Below, in pieces: positions 33,924-42,417 of a DNA stretch of 64,000 nucleotides. The notes under the pieces were generated by a model. That model did no database searches. It saw only the letters and a list, made by a program, of their open reading frames with translations, and was not told the origin of the DNA. Source of the stretch: CALJFL01 sp963669435 (GTDB taxonomy: Bacteria; Pseudomonadota; Gammaproteobacteria; Pseudomonadales; Halieaceae); the NCBI GenBank assembly GCA_963669435.1, contig OY770025.1, positions 3,410,001 through 3,474,000 of the forward strand, in the 5' to 3' direction. Positions within the stretch are counted from its first letter, which is position 1. Every line of letters starts with the position of its first letter. Made by a program: the position numbers and the translations under genes.

Positions 33924-36098
33924 ATGATGAAAAAGATCAAGCTATCGTTAGAAATTAGTATAGTTCTACTGTACTATCTCTCGCCTGCAGCCCACGCCTT
34001 TCAACTGGAGGAGGTGATCGTTACCGCCCAGAAAAAGGAGGAGAACCTGCAGGATATCCCCATCGCCGTCAGTGCACTGAGCAGTGATACCGCCACGCAA
34101 CTAGGTATCCAGAACTCATCCGATATCGCCATAGTGACTCCTGGATTAACCGTCAGTGAGTTGTTTGGCAGTGTCCAGCCGTATATTCGCGGGGTGGGCA
34201 ATGACCTGACCCAGGGAGTGGAAACCAGTGTTGCCACCTACGTCGACGGCATCTACCTGAAGAACCTGCTGTCGCAACAGCAGAACCTGATGGGCATCCA
34301 GCGAACCGAGGTTCTCCGCGGCCCCCAGGGAACGCTGTACGGGCGCAATGCCACCGGGGGTGCGATCAATATCATCACCACCAACCCCGGCGCGGAACCG
34401 GAGGCCAACATAGAGCTTGGTTATGGCAACTATGACGACAAGTCTGTATCCACGTATGTCAGTGGCCCCCTGTCCGATAGTGTGTTCGGCAACCTCACGC
34501 TCAACTACAACGAACGGGAAGCCTATGTCGAAAATCTGTCTGTGCTGGGTGACGACATTGATGACACTAAGGACCTGAATGGCCGAGCCAAGATTCTGTA
34601 CTCACCGTCAGATAGCTTTGAAGCCATTCTGAGCGTTGCCTACACCGATCGAGACCAGGATGAAATCCAGGTGCGCCCACAGGCGCAAGTACCCTCCAGC
34701 GGTCAGATACTGGGGGCAGTGATCGGTGGCGGCAACCAAACCAGCAGGCCACACAAAGTGTACACCGAGCACGACAACCGCCTGGAGATCGAGCAGACCG
34801 TCGTGGGCCTGCATCTCGATTGGGAGTTCGACAATTTCCTGCTGAAATCGATAACCTCCTACCAGGATATTGAGACCCTGCAGTACACGGATTTTGACGG
34901 AACGGATACGGATTTCTTCGCTGTTGACGTTGATGGCGGGTTCGAAACCTATACGCAGGAGTTTCAGATTCTATCCAGCCCTGACAGCGAACTGGAGTGG
35001 ATCGCCGGTCTGTATTACCTGTACGACGAAGGGGGTTTTGATCGCGTTCTGTTTGACTTCGGCGCTGCGGGGAACAGGATTCTCAACGAAGAGAACACCA
35101 CTGAAGCCGCAGCCGTCTTCGGCCAGTTGACCTATCCCTTTCTCGATAATTGGCGCGTGACGGCGGGCCTCAGATACTCCTATGAAGAGAAAGAGTTGTC
35201 CGAGCAGAAGCAGGTGGACAACCTGGGTACTGGCGTGGAGGGCGAACTACCGTTCCCGGTCTCAGAGGATTGGGACGCGGTGACGCCCAAACTGGCAGTG
35301 GACTATACCTTCGAGAACGGCCTCCTTTTGTGGGCTTCGTATACCGAGGGTTTCAAGAGCGGCGGTTTCAATACTTCGCAATTTACCCCCGGCGTTATTC
35401 CGGAACCACTGGATCCAGAAGATCTGGAATCCATTGAAGCAGGCGTCAAGGGGGATTTCCTTGACGGGAGTCTCAGGCTCTCCGCCTCTGTATTCAGCTA
35501 TGACTACAAGGACCAGCACGTGCAGGTGATCTCCGCGGATGCTTCAGCGCTCGTTCAAAATGCCGCCAGTTCAAGCATTGAGGGCTTCGAACTCGAAGGG
35601 CAGGTAATTTTCGCACCCTGGTTCTCACTGGACTTCGGTTTCTCCGTGCTGGACGCAGAATATGATGAATTCCCTAACGCACAGGCGTTCATCATTGGGA
35701 CAAGCCCGGGAGATCTCGACCCCACAGGCTTCATCAACCAGACCACCAGCGTGGACGCCTCAGGCAACCAGACGGTGAGGAGTCCCGATTTTACCTACTT
35801 CATCGCCCCGCGCTTTGATATTCCAGTGTCATCAGGTTCACTGGTACTCTCCGGCATCTACTCCTACTCGGATGAATTCACCTACGATGCCGCTGGACAG
35901 GGCGTACAGGATGACTATGGCGTACTCAACGCTTCACTGACATATACCTCTGAAAACGAGGGCTGGTATGCACGTCTGTGGGGGAAAAATCTCACCGATG
36001 AGGAGTATTTTGTGTACGTGGCCGTCGACAACGTGGGGGTTAAAAACTCCTGGGCAGCGCCCATAACGTACGGGCTCTCGGTCGGTGTAAATTTCTAG
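33924..36098 (+). CDS. TonB-dependent outer-membrane receptor
   Basis: A 724-residue receptor. It has a short signal peptide ending SPAAHAF, then the TonB box LEEVIVTAQKKEEN immediately at the mature N-terminus. The plug (about 45-155) contains GVGNDLTQGVETSVATYVDGIYLKN and EVLRGPQGTLYGRNATGGAINIITTNP. The barrel ends YGLSVGVNF. Like the receptor at 29445 it lacks an STN domain. It follows the phosphotransferase gene by 84 bases and may share its promoter. A strong terminator closes the unit at 36121. Confidence 0.9.
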   Translation: MMKKIKLSLEISIVLLYYLSPAAHAFQLEEVIVTAQKKEENLQDIPIAVSALSSDTATQLGIQNSSDIAIVTPGLTVSELFGSVQPYIRGVGNDLTQGVETSVATYVDGIYLKNLLSQQQNLMGIQRTEVLRGPQGTLYGRNATGGAINIITTNPGAEPEANIELGYGNYDDKSVSTYVSGPLSDSVFGNLTLNYNEREAYVENLSVLGDDIDDTKDLNGRAKILYSPSDSFEAILSVAYTDRDQDEIQVRPQAQVPSSGQILGAVIGGGNQTSRPHKVYTEHDNRLEIEQTVVGLHLDWEFDNFLLKSITSYQDIETLQYTDFDGTDTDFFAVDVDGGFETYTQEFQILSSPDSELEWIAGLYYLYDEGGFDRVLFDFGAAGNRILNEENTTEAAAVFGQLTYPFLDNWRVTAGLRYSYEEKELSEQKQVDNLGTGVEGELPFPVSEDWDAVTPKLAVDYTFENGLLLWASYTEGFKSGGFNTSQFTPGVIPEPLDPEDLESIEAGVKGDFLDGSLRLSASVFSYDYKDQHVQVISADASALVQNAASSSIEGFELEGQVIFAPWFSLDFGFSVLDAEYDEFPNAQAFIIGTSPGDLDPTGFINQTTSVDASGNQTVRSPDFTYFIAPRFDIPVSSGSLVLSGIYSYSDEFTYDAAGQGVQDDYGVLNASLTYTSENEGWYARLWGKNLTDEEYFVYVAVDNVGVKNSWAAPITYGLSVGVNF

Positions 36099-36120
36099 CC
36101 GGCTTGTGCAACTCCCTTTT

Positions 36121-36152
36121 GGGGGCCCAGTAACAGAGGGCCCCCACTTTTT
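36121..36152 (+). terminator. intrinsic terminator after receptor gene
   Basis: GGGGGCCC (36121-36128) pairs with GGGCCCCC (36138-36145), loop AGTAACAGA, followed by ACTTTTTCC. It ends the phosphotransferase-receptor unit. Confidence 0.85.
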
Positions 36153-36241
36153 CCTGCAACAGGAAACATTAACCTACTTCGAGGTGTTGCTTTGTGTAAT
36201 TCTTGGTGTTGACTGCCTGGCTCCAGGGCCGGCGGACAATG

Positions 36242-36263
36242 TTTAGTTGGAATCCAACCTAAA
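36242..36263. promoter_or_regulatory. near-palindrome upstream of DapB-like gene
   Basis: TTTAGTTGGA (36242-36251), A, TCCAACCTAAA (36253-36263) form an inverted repeat with a single unpaired C. It lies about 40 bases before the start codon at 36305, after the preceding terminator, and so is a candidate operator for this unit. Confidence 0.5.
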
Positions 36264-36304
36264 CTACCAGAGAACCCTGAACCGATATATCACCGGAGAT
36301 CGAT

Positions 36305-37327
36305 ATGACAACGCTTGCCACGCAACCAAGATTGGTCCTTTTTGGTGTGGGGTTTGTCGGCCAGCGCCTGGTGCGAATCGCTGACATGAAGGGCTGGCCG
36401 ATTGTCGCCGCCTTTAACCGGGCGGGCGACAAGGTGGGCCAGGATATTGGTCGACTCGCCGGGCTGGATAAAGACCTTGGCGTAGTCGTCCTGGATAACG
36501 AGCAGGCCGATTATGCAAATCTCGATGCCGATATCGCGCTTATTGCAGCAACCGACAGGCTGGAAGTGAATTACCCGATTTACGAGGCCTTTCTTAACGT
36601 TGGCATCAACGTGTTATGTCACGGCATGCAGGCTTACCTCCCCTACTGGGCCAATAATGAACTTGCTGAGACGATAGACGCTCTGGCGAGGGACAACGGT
36701 GTTACGTTCAGCGGAGGTGGAATCTGGGATTCCACCCGCATCTGGGCCGGCCTGGTAACCGCCGGGCCCTGCGTGCGAATCGATTCCTTGGTGCATCGCA
36801 GCAGCACTGAAATCGCCCGCCAGGGCTTGCACTTTTTTGCCCAGCAGGGTGTTGATATGACCCTGCACGACTACGAGGAAAAAGTTGGGCGTGAAGCAGA
36901 CTTCATGACCGATTGCCTGCAAATACCTTCGGTTGCAGTTATCCAATCGCTTGGCTACACCGTTAGCAATGTCAATGCGCGCCGGGAGCCCGTTGTCTGG
37001 GATGAACCCGTATTTGTACCGGAGTTGGACAAGGAACTGGCGCCGGGAACCTGCCTGGGCAGTCGGATCATCATCGATGTAGAGACCGAGGAAGGTGTCC
37101 CAGCGCACAATGAGATTGAGTATCGGATATTCAAGCCTGGCGAAGACGAGATCATGTTCTGGCGCATTAATGGCTTACCCGGTATGGAGATGACCCTGAA
37201 AAGGGAAGATTCGGATATGGCATCAGCATCGAGTTTGATTAATCGCATACCCGATGTCATTGCGGCAGAAGCCGGCCTTAAACAATTAACCCGGCTTGGG
37301 CCATTAAATCCAACAGCGGTTCTATAA
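36305..37327 (+). CDS. DapB-like NAD(P)-dependent amine/dicarboxylate dehydrogenase family protein
   Basis: A 340-residue oxidoreductase. The N-terminal Rossmann fold carries VLFGVGFVGQRLVRIADMKGW (GxGxxG variant). DADIALIAATDRLEVNYPIYEAFLNVGINVLCHGMQ resembles dihydrodipicolinate reductase, and the central SGGGIWDSTRIWAGLV is like 2,4-diaminopentanoate dehydrogenase-type proteins. The actual substrate is unknown. The ATG has GGAG seven bases upstream. The gene is followed by a truncated sulfotransferase frame and then the TetR gene on the same strand. Confidence 0.75.
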   Translation: MTTLATQPRLVLFGVGFVGQRLVRIADMKGWPIVAAFNRAGDKVGQDIGRLAGLDKDLGVVVLDNEQADYANLDADIALIAATDRLEVNYPIYEAFLNVGINVLCHGMQAYLPYWANNELAETIDALARDNGVTFSGGGIWDSTRIWAGLVTAGPCVRIDSLVHRSSTEIARQGLHFFAQQGVDMTLHDYEEKVGREADFMTDCLQIPSVAVIQSLGYTVSNVNARREPVVWDEPVFVPELDKELAPGTCLGSRIIIDVETEEGVPAHNEIEYRIFKPGEDEIMFWRINGLPGMEMTLKREDSDMASASSLINRIPDVIAAEAGLKQLTRLGPLNPTAVL

Positions 37328-37372
37328 CCGTTCGACAAGAAAAACAGGGGGAGTAAGCCGAGGTAGGAAATT

Positions 37373-37492
37373 ATGAGTTACAAATTCAGCGAGAACAATG
37401 TGAGCGCCGACAGCCTGATGGCTGATGCAGTGAAAGCAACGGGACTGGATGATTTTGGCGATACGGGGTGTGAATTCCAGGCACATAATTAG
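37373..37492 (+). pseudogene. truncated sulfotransferase (N-terminal 39 codons only)
   Basis: The frame ATG 37373 to TAG 37490-37492 encodes 39 residues whose first 31 match the N-terminus of the full sulfotransferase encoded at 48175-49341. NNVSADSLMADAVKATGLDDFGDT here aligns with QNINAVSLMSEAVAESGLEDFGDT there. After DFGDT the similarity ends and the frame stops. The sulfotransferase fold, including the PAPS-binding loop, is missing, so it is a remnant. It lies 46 bases behind the DapB-like gene, which suggests the original operon carried a sulfotransferase there. Confidence 0.75.
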
Positions 37493-37556
37493 TTGCATTG
37501 TCTGCAGATCTAGGCTCAAATCCTAACGTCAATCTGAGTCGAGTCGCCTACAGTCG

Positions 37557-38219
37557 ATGCCCGCTAAAGCCCCAAACCGCAATTACTTGCGAATACTTGA
37601 TAAAAGTATGGAGATGTTTAACCAGGATGGCGTGATCCGGGTTACTGTACAGAATATTGCAGAAGCGTTATCTATTAGTCCTGGCAACGTTACGTACCAC
37701 TTCAAGAAAAAGGTTGATATTGTCCACGCTATTCTGGACCGTCTGGAACGAGAATTGATCGAGCTACTCGATCGGGGTATCCATTTGAAGAGCAAGGTGG
37801 ATCCCGAAGAGCACTATGAACTGGTGGTATCAATTAGTCGCCTACTGTGGAGATACCGTTTCATCTTTAATTTTATCCTCTACCTGAATTCCCTGGACCC
37901 CAAATTTGGAGAGCGCTTTAAGCTCTTCCAGGAGCACGTAACTGATGCAATGATGGCCCTGGTCGACCAGTCGATAAATAACGGTTGGATAAAAAAATCG
38001 CGAGCGCCGAGAGACAGGCGACTGCTCAGCGATAACTTATGGTATATCTGGCTCAGTGCGATCAGGGTGAGTGAGCTGGAGCCCGACAATGGTAAAAACT
38101 CAGAACAGCGCAGTGTTGTCTCGGCGCTGAAGCATCACATGTCCTATATGGAAAATTACTACGACGAGAAGATGTACCAGGAATGGGATGCCTACCTCGC
38201 CAGAATCGACACGGACTGA
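37557..38219 (+). CDS. TetR/AcrR family transcriptional regulator
   Basis: A 220-residue protein with an N-terminal TetR helix-turn-helix (about 10-60): LRILDKSMEMFNQDGVIRVTVQNIAEALSISPGNVTYHFKKKVDIVHAI. A helical ligand-binding domain (about 65-215) rich in aromatic residues follows. It lies between two promoters that carry the same palindrome (32083 and 41019), each about 3-5 kb away. It is the only TetR protein in the cluster, so it is the prime candidate for binding GTATAGTNNNACTATAC. The ligand is probably the cluster's substrate. It is convergent with the FAD oxidoreductase gene (3-base gap). Confidence 0.87.
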   Translation: MPAKAPNRNYLRILDKSMEMFNQDGVIRVTVQNIAEALSISPGNVTYHFKKKVDIVHAILDRLERELIELLDRGIHLKSKVDPEEHYELVVSISRLLWRYRFIFNFILYLNSLDPKFGERFKLFQEHVTDAMMALVDQSINNGWIKKSRAPRDRRLLSDNLWYIWLSAIRVSELEPDNGKNSEQRSVVSALKHHMSYMENYYDEKMYQEWDAYLARIDTD

Positions 38220-38222
38220 CGG

Positions 38223-39566
38223 TTAGGACGCTGTTTCTTGCCAGGCAGTGGCCGGAATGCGTTGCCTGATATCCTCCGCGGCCAGTCGTGCGGTTTCTGC
38301 TCCCAACGCCAAACCCACGAACCCTGGCACACGAATTCCATCGCCCACATTGTAGAGATTCTGGACCGGTGTTTTCTGCGGCAGGTAATGTGACATCGCG
38401 CGAAATACAGGCCAGTCGCGATCAAAGTTCTCAATTGACAGAATATTGCTCTTCTCCAGGGCGCCGGGTATAAACTGCCCGATCTCGGCAATTGTCGAAT
38501 CAATTTCCAACTGCACATCAATTTGGGTGTCAGCAGTTACCGGATCCGGAATAGAAGCCCACACCTCAGTGAGGTGTTTCCCCTCGGGTGCTAGCTCAGG
38601 GCAACTGTTGGTGGGGCAGAACATGGCAGATATTTTTTTCGTGCCCACAGGAAATATCAGGTAAGGATGGTCAATAAGGGGAGCGTCGCTTTCGAGCAGA
38701 ACCACCGTATACAGGGGAGCATACTGGCAACGTGCCAGTTCTTTCAGGTAGGCCGGGTCGAAATGCTCGTGGCCGGTTATCCTCGCCGTCGGGTGAGGCC
38801 CCATGTTACTCACCACTGCCTGTGAGGACACTTCGAGACTCTCGCCGCGCTTATTGGTCAAACGTACGCCTTTAGTCTGGTGATCTTCTACGAGTACCTG
38901 CTCAACCTGGCAGTTCTTCCACACCTCGCCTTCGTTGGCCTTGACCACATTGACCAGCGGTTTAAGAAATTCAGCGTTGCCCTTAGGTGCGACTGTAATT
39001 CGCCAGGGACGCTGCATTTGCCCCTTGACCAGGGCCAGCAGGTCGGTGACGTCCAACTCGTCGTAATTGGAACACAAAAAAGCCGTAATCACCGGGAAAA
39101 AGGGCTCCATGACCTTTGGGTCAGCGGTGTATTGACCTATCCAGTCGCGAAAACTCATCCCCGGGGTGGGGAGTTCCCAGGTTAGCGCTCTTTCGAGAGC
39201 CTGTAACACCCGCATTGCCCCTTCCTTGTCGTCGGCGACGGTCATAATCGAATGGCCCAGGCCATCGGCAATGGTTGAGATGTTGTCCTCGCCATTGACC
39301 CGCCACGCCAACGCATCAATATCCCGGCCAGGAAAGTCCAGGCCGCACTCGGTAAAAGTGTCTTCAATTACGCTGTTGGCCGGTACGATGATCGCCCCCG
39401 TGGTTTTGACAAACCCTTTGGTCTTAATCGCCGAAAAGCGCCCACCGATTAGCGATGTACGCTCTGCGAGTAATACTCTGTAGCCGGCATTGGACAGGCG
39501 TGCAGCAGTGCATACCCCACCGATGCCGGCGCCTATTACAACGACATCGAACTCAAGGGGCTTCAC
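38223..39566 (-). CDS. FAD-dependent phytoene-desaturase-like oxidoreductase
   Basis: A flavoprotein of 447 residues. The N-terminal dinucleotide motif FDVVVIGAGIGGVCTAARLSNAGYRVLLAER is followed by a GGRFSAI loop. The C-terminal LYNVGDGIRVPGFVGLALGAETARLAAEDI is the second FAD-binding region of the carotenoid/phytoene dehydrogenase-like group. Its start overlaps the end of the ferredoxin gene by four bases (ATGA), so the two should be made together. Reduction or oxidation of a polyene or isoprenoid-like ligand would suit the family, but the substrate is unknown. Confidence 0.83.
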   Translation of the reverse strand: MKPLEFDVVVIGAGIGGVCTAARLSNAGYRVLLAERTSLIGGRFSAIKTKGFVKTTGAIIVPANSVIEDTFTECGLDFPGRDIDALAWRVNGEDNISTIADGLGHSIMTVADDKEGAMRVLQALERALTWELPTPGMSFRDWIGQYTADPKVMEPFFPVITAFLCSNYDELDVTDLLALVKGQMQRPWRITVAPKGNAEFLKPLVNVVKANEGEVWKNCQVEQVLVEDHQTKGVRLTNKRGESLEVSSQAVVSNMGPHPTARITGHEHFDPAYLKELARCQYAPLYTVVLLESDAPLIDHPYLIFPVGTKKISAMFCPTNSCPELAPEGKHLTEVWASIPDPVTADTQIDVQLEIDSTIAEIGQFIPGALEKSNILSIENFDRDWPVFRAMSHYLPQKTPVQNLYNVGDGIRVPGFVGLALGAETARLAAEDIRQRIPATAWQETAS

Positions 39567-39829
39567 CCTTGTGCCTCCAACACCTCTTTACTGTTTACTT
39601 CGAATGCACCCAGGACGGGGCAATGGTGGAAGCAAAGAAGGCACTTGGGCATTCCGGAGCGCGTGTAAGTCCCGTCAAACGCAATGCAGCTCTTTTCCTT
39701 CAGAAGCGCGATACCGGTATCGGTATGTATGGCATCCTCAGGGCAAATCGCTTCGCAGTTACCACAGCCCACGCAGGATGACGTTACCGCCAGTGGTACC
39801 AATCCGGGGTGCTGTTGCTCTTTACCCAC
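39563..39829 (-). CDS. ferredoxin with two iron-sulfur cysteine clusters
   Basis: An 88-residue protein. The first cluster is a classical CVGCGNCEAICP (CxxCxxCxxxCP) 4Fe-4S motif. The second is less usual: a Cys in EKSCIAFDG, then CLLCFHHCP (CxxCxxxCP) 14 residues later. It should pass electrons to the FAD oxidoreductase encoded immediately downstream with a 4-base overlap. It starts 10 bases after the LLM oxidoreductase gene, so the three form one operon running leftwards from about 40.9 kb. Confidence 0.85.
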   Translation of the reverse strand: MGKEQQHPGLVPLAVTSSCVGCGNCEAICPEDAIHTDTGIALLKEKSCIAFDGTYTRSGMPKCLLCFHHCPVLGAFEVNSKEVLEAQG

Positions 39830-39838
39830 CTGCGTTAT

Positions 39839-40876
39839 TTAGCGCGCGAATGTCTTACAGATCTGAATGAAGGAGTCGTAGCTTTCCTCTTCAGTTAATG
39901 GGGGTACGTAGGGTGTATGTAGCACCGCGTGAGGAACAAAGTCGGTAAAATAACTCAATTGCTGACGGCACTCCTGGGGTGTTCCTACCACGGCGTAGCG
40001 CTCCAGAAGCACATCCGACACCGTTTCCGCGAGGGTGGCCGGGCCTCCAGTCATCAGGCCGTCCATGACCTTGTTGCGTTCATCAAGGAGTCCGTCCCTG
40101 GCCAGCACAAAGTCTCCCAATGGGTGGCAAACGTAGGTACCCACCTGTATGCGCGCCCTGTACAGGGCGACTTCCCGGTCATCATGGGGACTGCAGATGA
40201 CATACTGTACGATATCAATTTCGCTCTCGTCACGGTCCGCCCGTGCCGCACCCTCGGCCAGTCCTGGAATCAAGTGGTTTTGTAGGAGGTCGGGTGAGGG
40301 CAGGAAACCCATGATGCCATCACAGAGTTCACCTGCCAGGCGTAACATGGCGGGCTGAATTGCGCCCAGGTAGAGTGGGAAATCGGGCAGCGGGAACGGG
40401 CGTTGTCCGAATGGATTGTGCGGCGGAGTGGCAGATTTGTAAAACTCTCCTTCAAATGAAAATTCTTCCCCGGAGCGCGCGTGTTCGAGGTACATCTTCA
40501 TGATCTTGACGTACTCGCGCATGCGGGTGGCTGGTCGATCCAGCTTTACGCCATTATAGAATTCGTTAAAGCTGGCGCCCCCCGGCCCGATAACAAGTCG
40601 CAAACGCCCGTTTGATAGCTCGTTGACATCCATGGCAGCGTTGGACATTTCAAACGGCGTCCTTTGTGCTGCGGCGGCAAGGCCAATTGCCAGGTCAATC
40701 TTGCTTGTTGTTGTGGCCGCTGTCGCCTGTTGAACGAACCCATTGCGATACGCTTCGTACCCCCAGACAGAGTCGAAACCGCTGTCTTCTGCCAACCGGG
40801 CCATTTCGCCAAAGCGGTGCATGGGTTGGTTAACGCCGGGCATAGATACGCCCAGCCTGGAAATTCTATTTGCCAT
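39839..40876 (-). CDS. LLM-class oxidoreductase (F420- or FMN-dependent)
   Basis: A 345-residue luciferase-like TIM barrel: RISRLGVSMPGVNQPMHRFGEMARLAEDSGFDSVWGYEAYRN, then LAIGLAAAAQRTPFEMSNAAMDVNELSNGRLRLVIGPGG, and a C-terminal VVGTPQECRQQLSYF. The pattern is nearer the F420-type LLM proteins (MER/Adf-like) than SsuD. An NADPH:F420 reductase homologue is encoded at 47232. It heads the leftward operon with the ferredoxin and FAD oxidoreductase. It is divergent from the CrtC/AttH-like gene, and the palindromic promoter lies between them. Confidence 0.82.
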   Translation of the reverse strand: MANRISRLGVSMPGVNQPMHRFGEMARLAEDSGFDSVWGYEAYRNGFVQQATAATTTSKIDLAIGLAAAAQRTPFEMSNAAMDVNELSNGRLRLVIGPGGASFNEFYNGVKLDRPATRMREYVKIMKMYLEHARSGEEFSFEGEFYKSATPPHNPFGQRPFPLPDFPLYLGAIQPAMLRLAGELCDGIMGFLPSPDLLQNHLIPGLAEGAARADRDESEIDIVQYVICSPHDDREVALYRARIQVGTYVCHPLGDFVLARDGLLDERNKVMDGLMTGGPATLAETVSDVLLERYAVVGTPQECRQQLSYFTDFVPHAVLHTPYVPPLTEEESYDSFIQICKTFAR

Positions 40877-41004
40877 AGTAAAGATCCACTAGTTGTCTAA
40901 TAACTTGACGACTTACGACGAATACTGCCTCACTCGTTGGTTCCTGCTTCCGTCGATTGGTCGTTGTGTTGCAAGTTCGTCCTCGGTGAAATTCGAAAAT
41001 GGTG

Positions 41005-41035
41005 TTGTGTAATAATACGTATAGTTGTACTATAC
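41005..41035 (+). promoter_or_regulatory. promoter with TetR-type operator, copy 2
   Basis: TTGTGT (41005-41010), a 17-bp spacer and TACTAT (41028-41033) form a promoter like that at 32069. The palindrome GTATAGTTGTACTATAC (41019-41035) shares the 7-bp arms with copy 1 and differs only in the central bases. It lies between divergent genes at 40876 and 41068 and could control both. Confidence 0.7.
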
Positions 41036-41067
41036 TAATTATCGAAATGCAACCGTGGAAAGCAACC

Positions 41068-42084
41068 ATGTCAGATAACAAAACGTTCTTTGTCACCAAC
41101 CATGACGAGAAAACCTTTGGCACTTTCACCGAGAAAGATGATTTTCTGCATCCGCAGATGAACGCCCTTATCACCACTGATGAGGCCACTGAAACACAGT
41201 ATTTTGGATTCAGTGTCCCCGAAGAGAACATTCATGCCGTCATTTATTTGTGGCACCACGTGAATCTCGGCACTGTCTCTGGTGGCGTAATGGTCTGGCA
41301 AGGCATAAAGCCCCAGCCACTGGCCGCAGAAATATTTGACTGGCGTCACCACATGAGTGACCGGGTTCTGCGGAACGATCTTCACAGCTTTGAGTTTGTC
41401 AACGGATACAAGGTCGACGTTATCGAGCCACTGAATAAAATTCGCGCCCGCTACGATGACGACAGCCGGGGTAATAGCTTTGATATCACTTTGAGCGCTG
41501 TTGTTGATCCGGTGATGCTGGCCAGTAACGCGCACTTTGAACAGGCAATGCGGGCCCGGGGACAACTTACCCTGCGTGGCAAATCCTATTCCGTCGATTG
41601 CTATAACGTCAGGGATCGCTCCTGGGGCGAAAGCCGTGGCGAGCAACTGTTGCCCATACCACCGGTAACCTGGATGACGGCAGTATTCGACGAAAACTTT
41701 ATATTCAGCTGCAACATTACAGACCATCCAGACAAAAACCCGATCTGGAGGAACGCATTCGATGTCAATCCGGACTCCGTGGTGAAACACGGCTGGATCT
41801 ATAAGGATGGTGATTTTCTACATGTGATCAAAGCAGAGAAGCTTACCCATTATCGACGCGATACGCTCATCCCTACCCGGTGCGAAATGGTGCTCATTGA
41901 CGAACAGGACAATCGTTATGAAATTGAGGGTGAAGTCATAGCGTCCTGTAATTGCAACCTGTGGGCCAATATGTCCGCCCCTGTCGCCCTGGTCAAATGG
42001 ACTTGTGGCGACAAGGTCGCCTATGGTGACTTTATGGATGCTCAGTGGGGTGACTTCGTAAGCCGCTTCACTGAGTATGAGTAG
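41068..42084 (+). CDS. CrtC/AttH-like (DUF7064-type) protein
   Basis: A 338-residue all-beta protein without signal peptide. FDWRHHMSDRVLRNDLHSFEFVNGYKVDVIEPL, DITLSAVVDPVMLASNAHFEQAMRARGQLTLRGKSYSVDCYNVRDRSWGESRGE and VTWMTAVFDENFIFSCNI resemble the lipocalin-like double domain of CrtC/AttH and DUF7064 proteins, some of which hydrate isoprenoid double bonds. The family call is moderate. I chose ATG 41068 (GGAA seven bases upstream); in-frame starts at 41047 and 40999 exist, but the latter lies upstream of the operator. Confidence 0.6.
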   Translation: MSDNKTFFVTNHDEKTFGTFTEKDDFLHPQMNALITTDEATETQYFGFSVPEENIHAVIYLWHHVNLGTVSGGVMVWQGIKPQPLAAEIFDWRHHMSDRVLRNDLHSFEFVNGYKVDVIEPLNKIRARYDDDSRGNSFDITLSAVVDPVMLASNAHFEQAMRARGQLTLRGKSYSVDCYNVRDRSWGESRGEQLLPIPPVTWMTAVFDENFIFSCNITDHPDKNPIWRNAFDVNPDSVVKHGWIYKDGDFLHVIKAEKLTHYRRDTLIPTRCEMVLIDEQDNRYEIEGEVIASCNCNLWANMSAPVALVKWTCGDKVAYGDFMDAQWGDFVSRFTEYE

Positions 42085-42417
42085 AGCGCCAACCTGGATA
42101 ACTGAGGCGAAGCCGGACAGTCAGCCGGAGTGTCGAAGTGACATGTGGCGATCAAGCTTGGCTCTTGCGTTCCGTCGCACATCCCCCCAAAAGTTGAATG
42201 CGGATTACGGGTATCACTTAATCTGTGCCGGGCCAGTCTCTGTCGAGCCATTAGAAAACATGTTGATTTCACCACAATATATTCTCGAGGGCATGACAAA
42301 TTTGTCAGTTCTCCATTACGAGCAAGTTTGTTCAAAAAGCTTTGCAAGTTAGTTCAAACCTTCTTGCGGCTGTTCCGTTACAGTAATACCCACAATCAAT
42401 GAGACTGGAGATTTTTG
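42085..42417. other. gene-free stretch before LLM gene
   Basis: No gene seen; several short frames lack start signals. The phrase CCTGGATAACT occurs at the end of the preceding gene (about 42093) and again at about 43561, behind the LLM gene, perhaps a trace of duplicated junctions. Confidence 0.4.
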
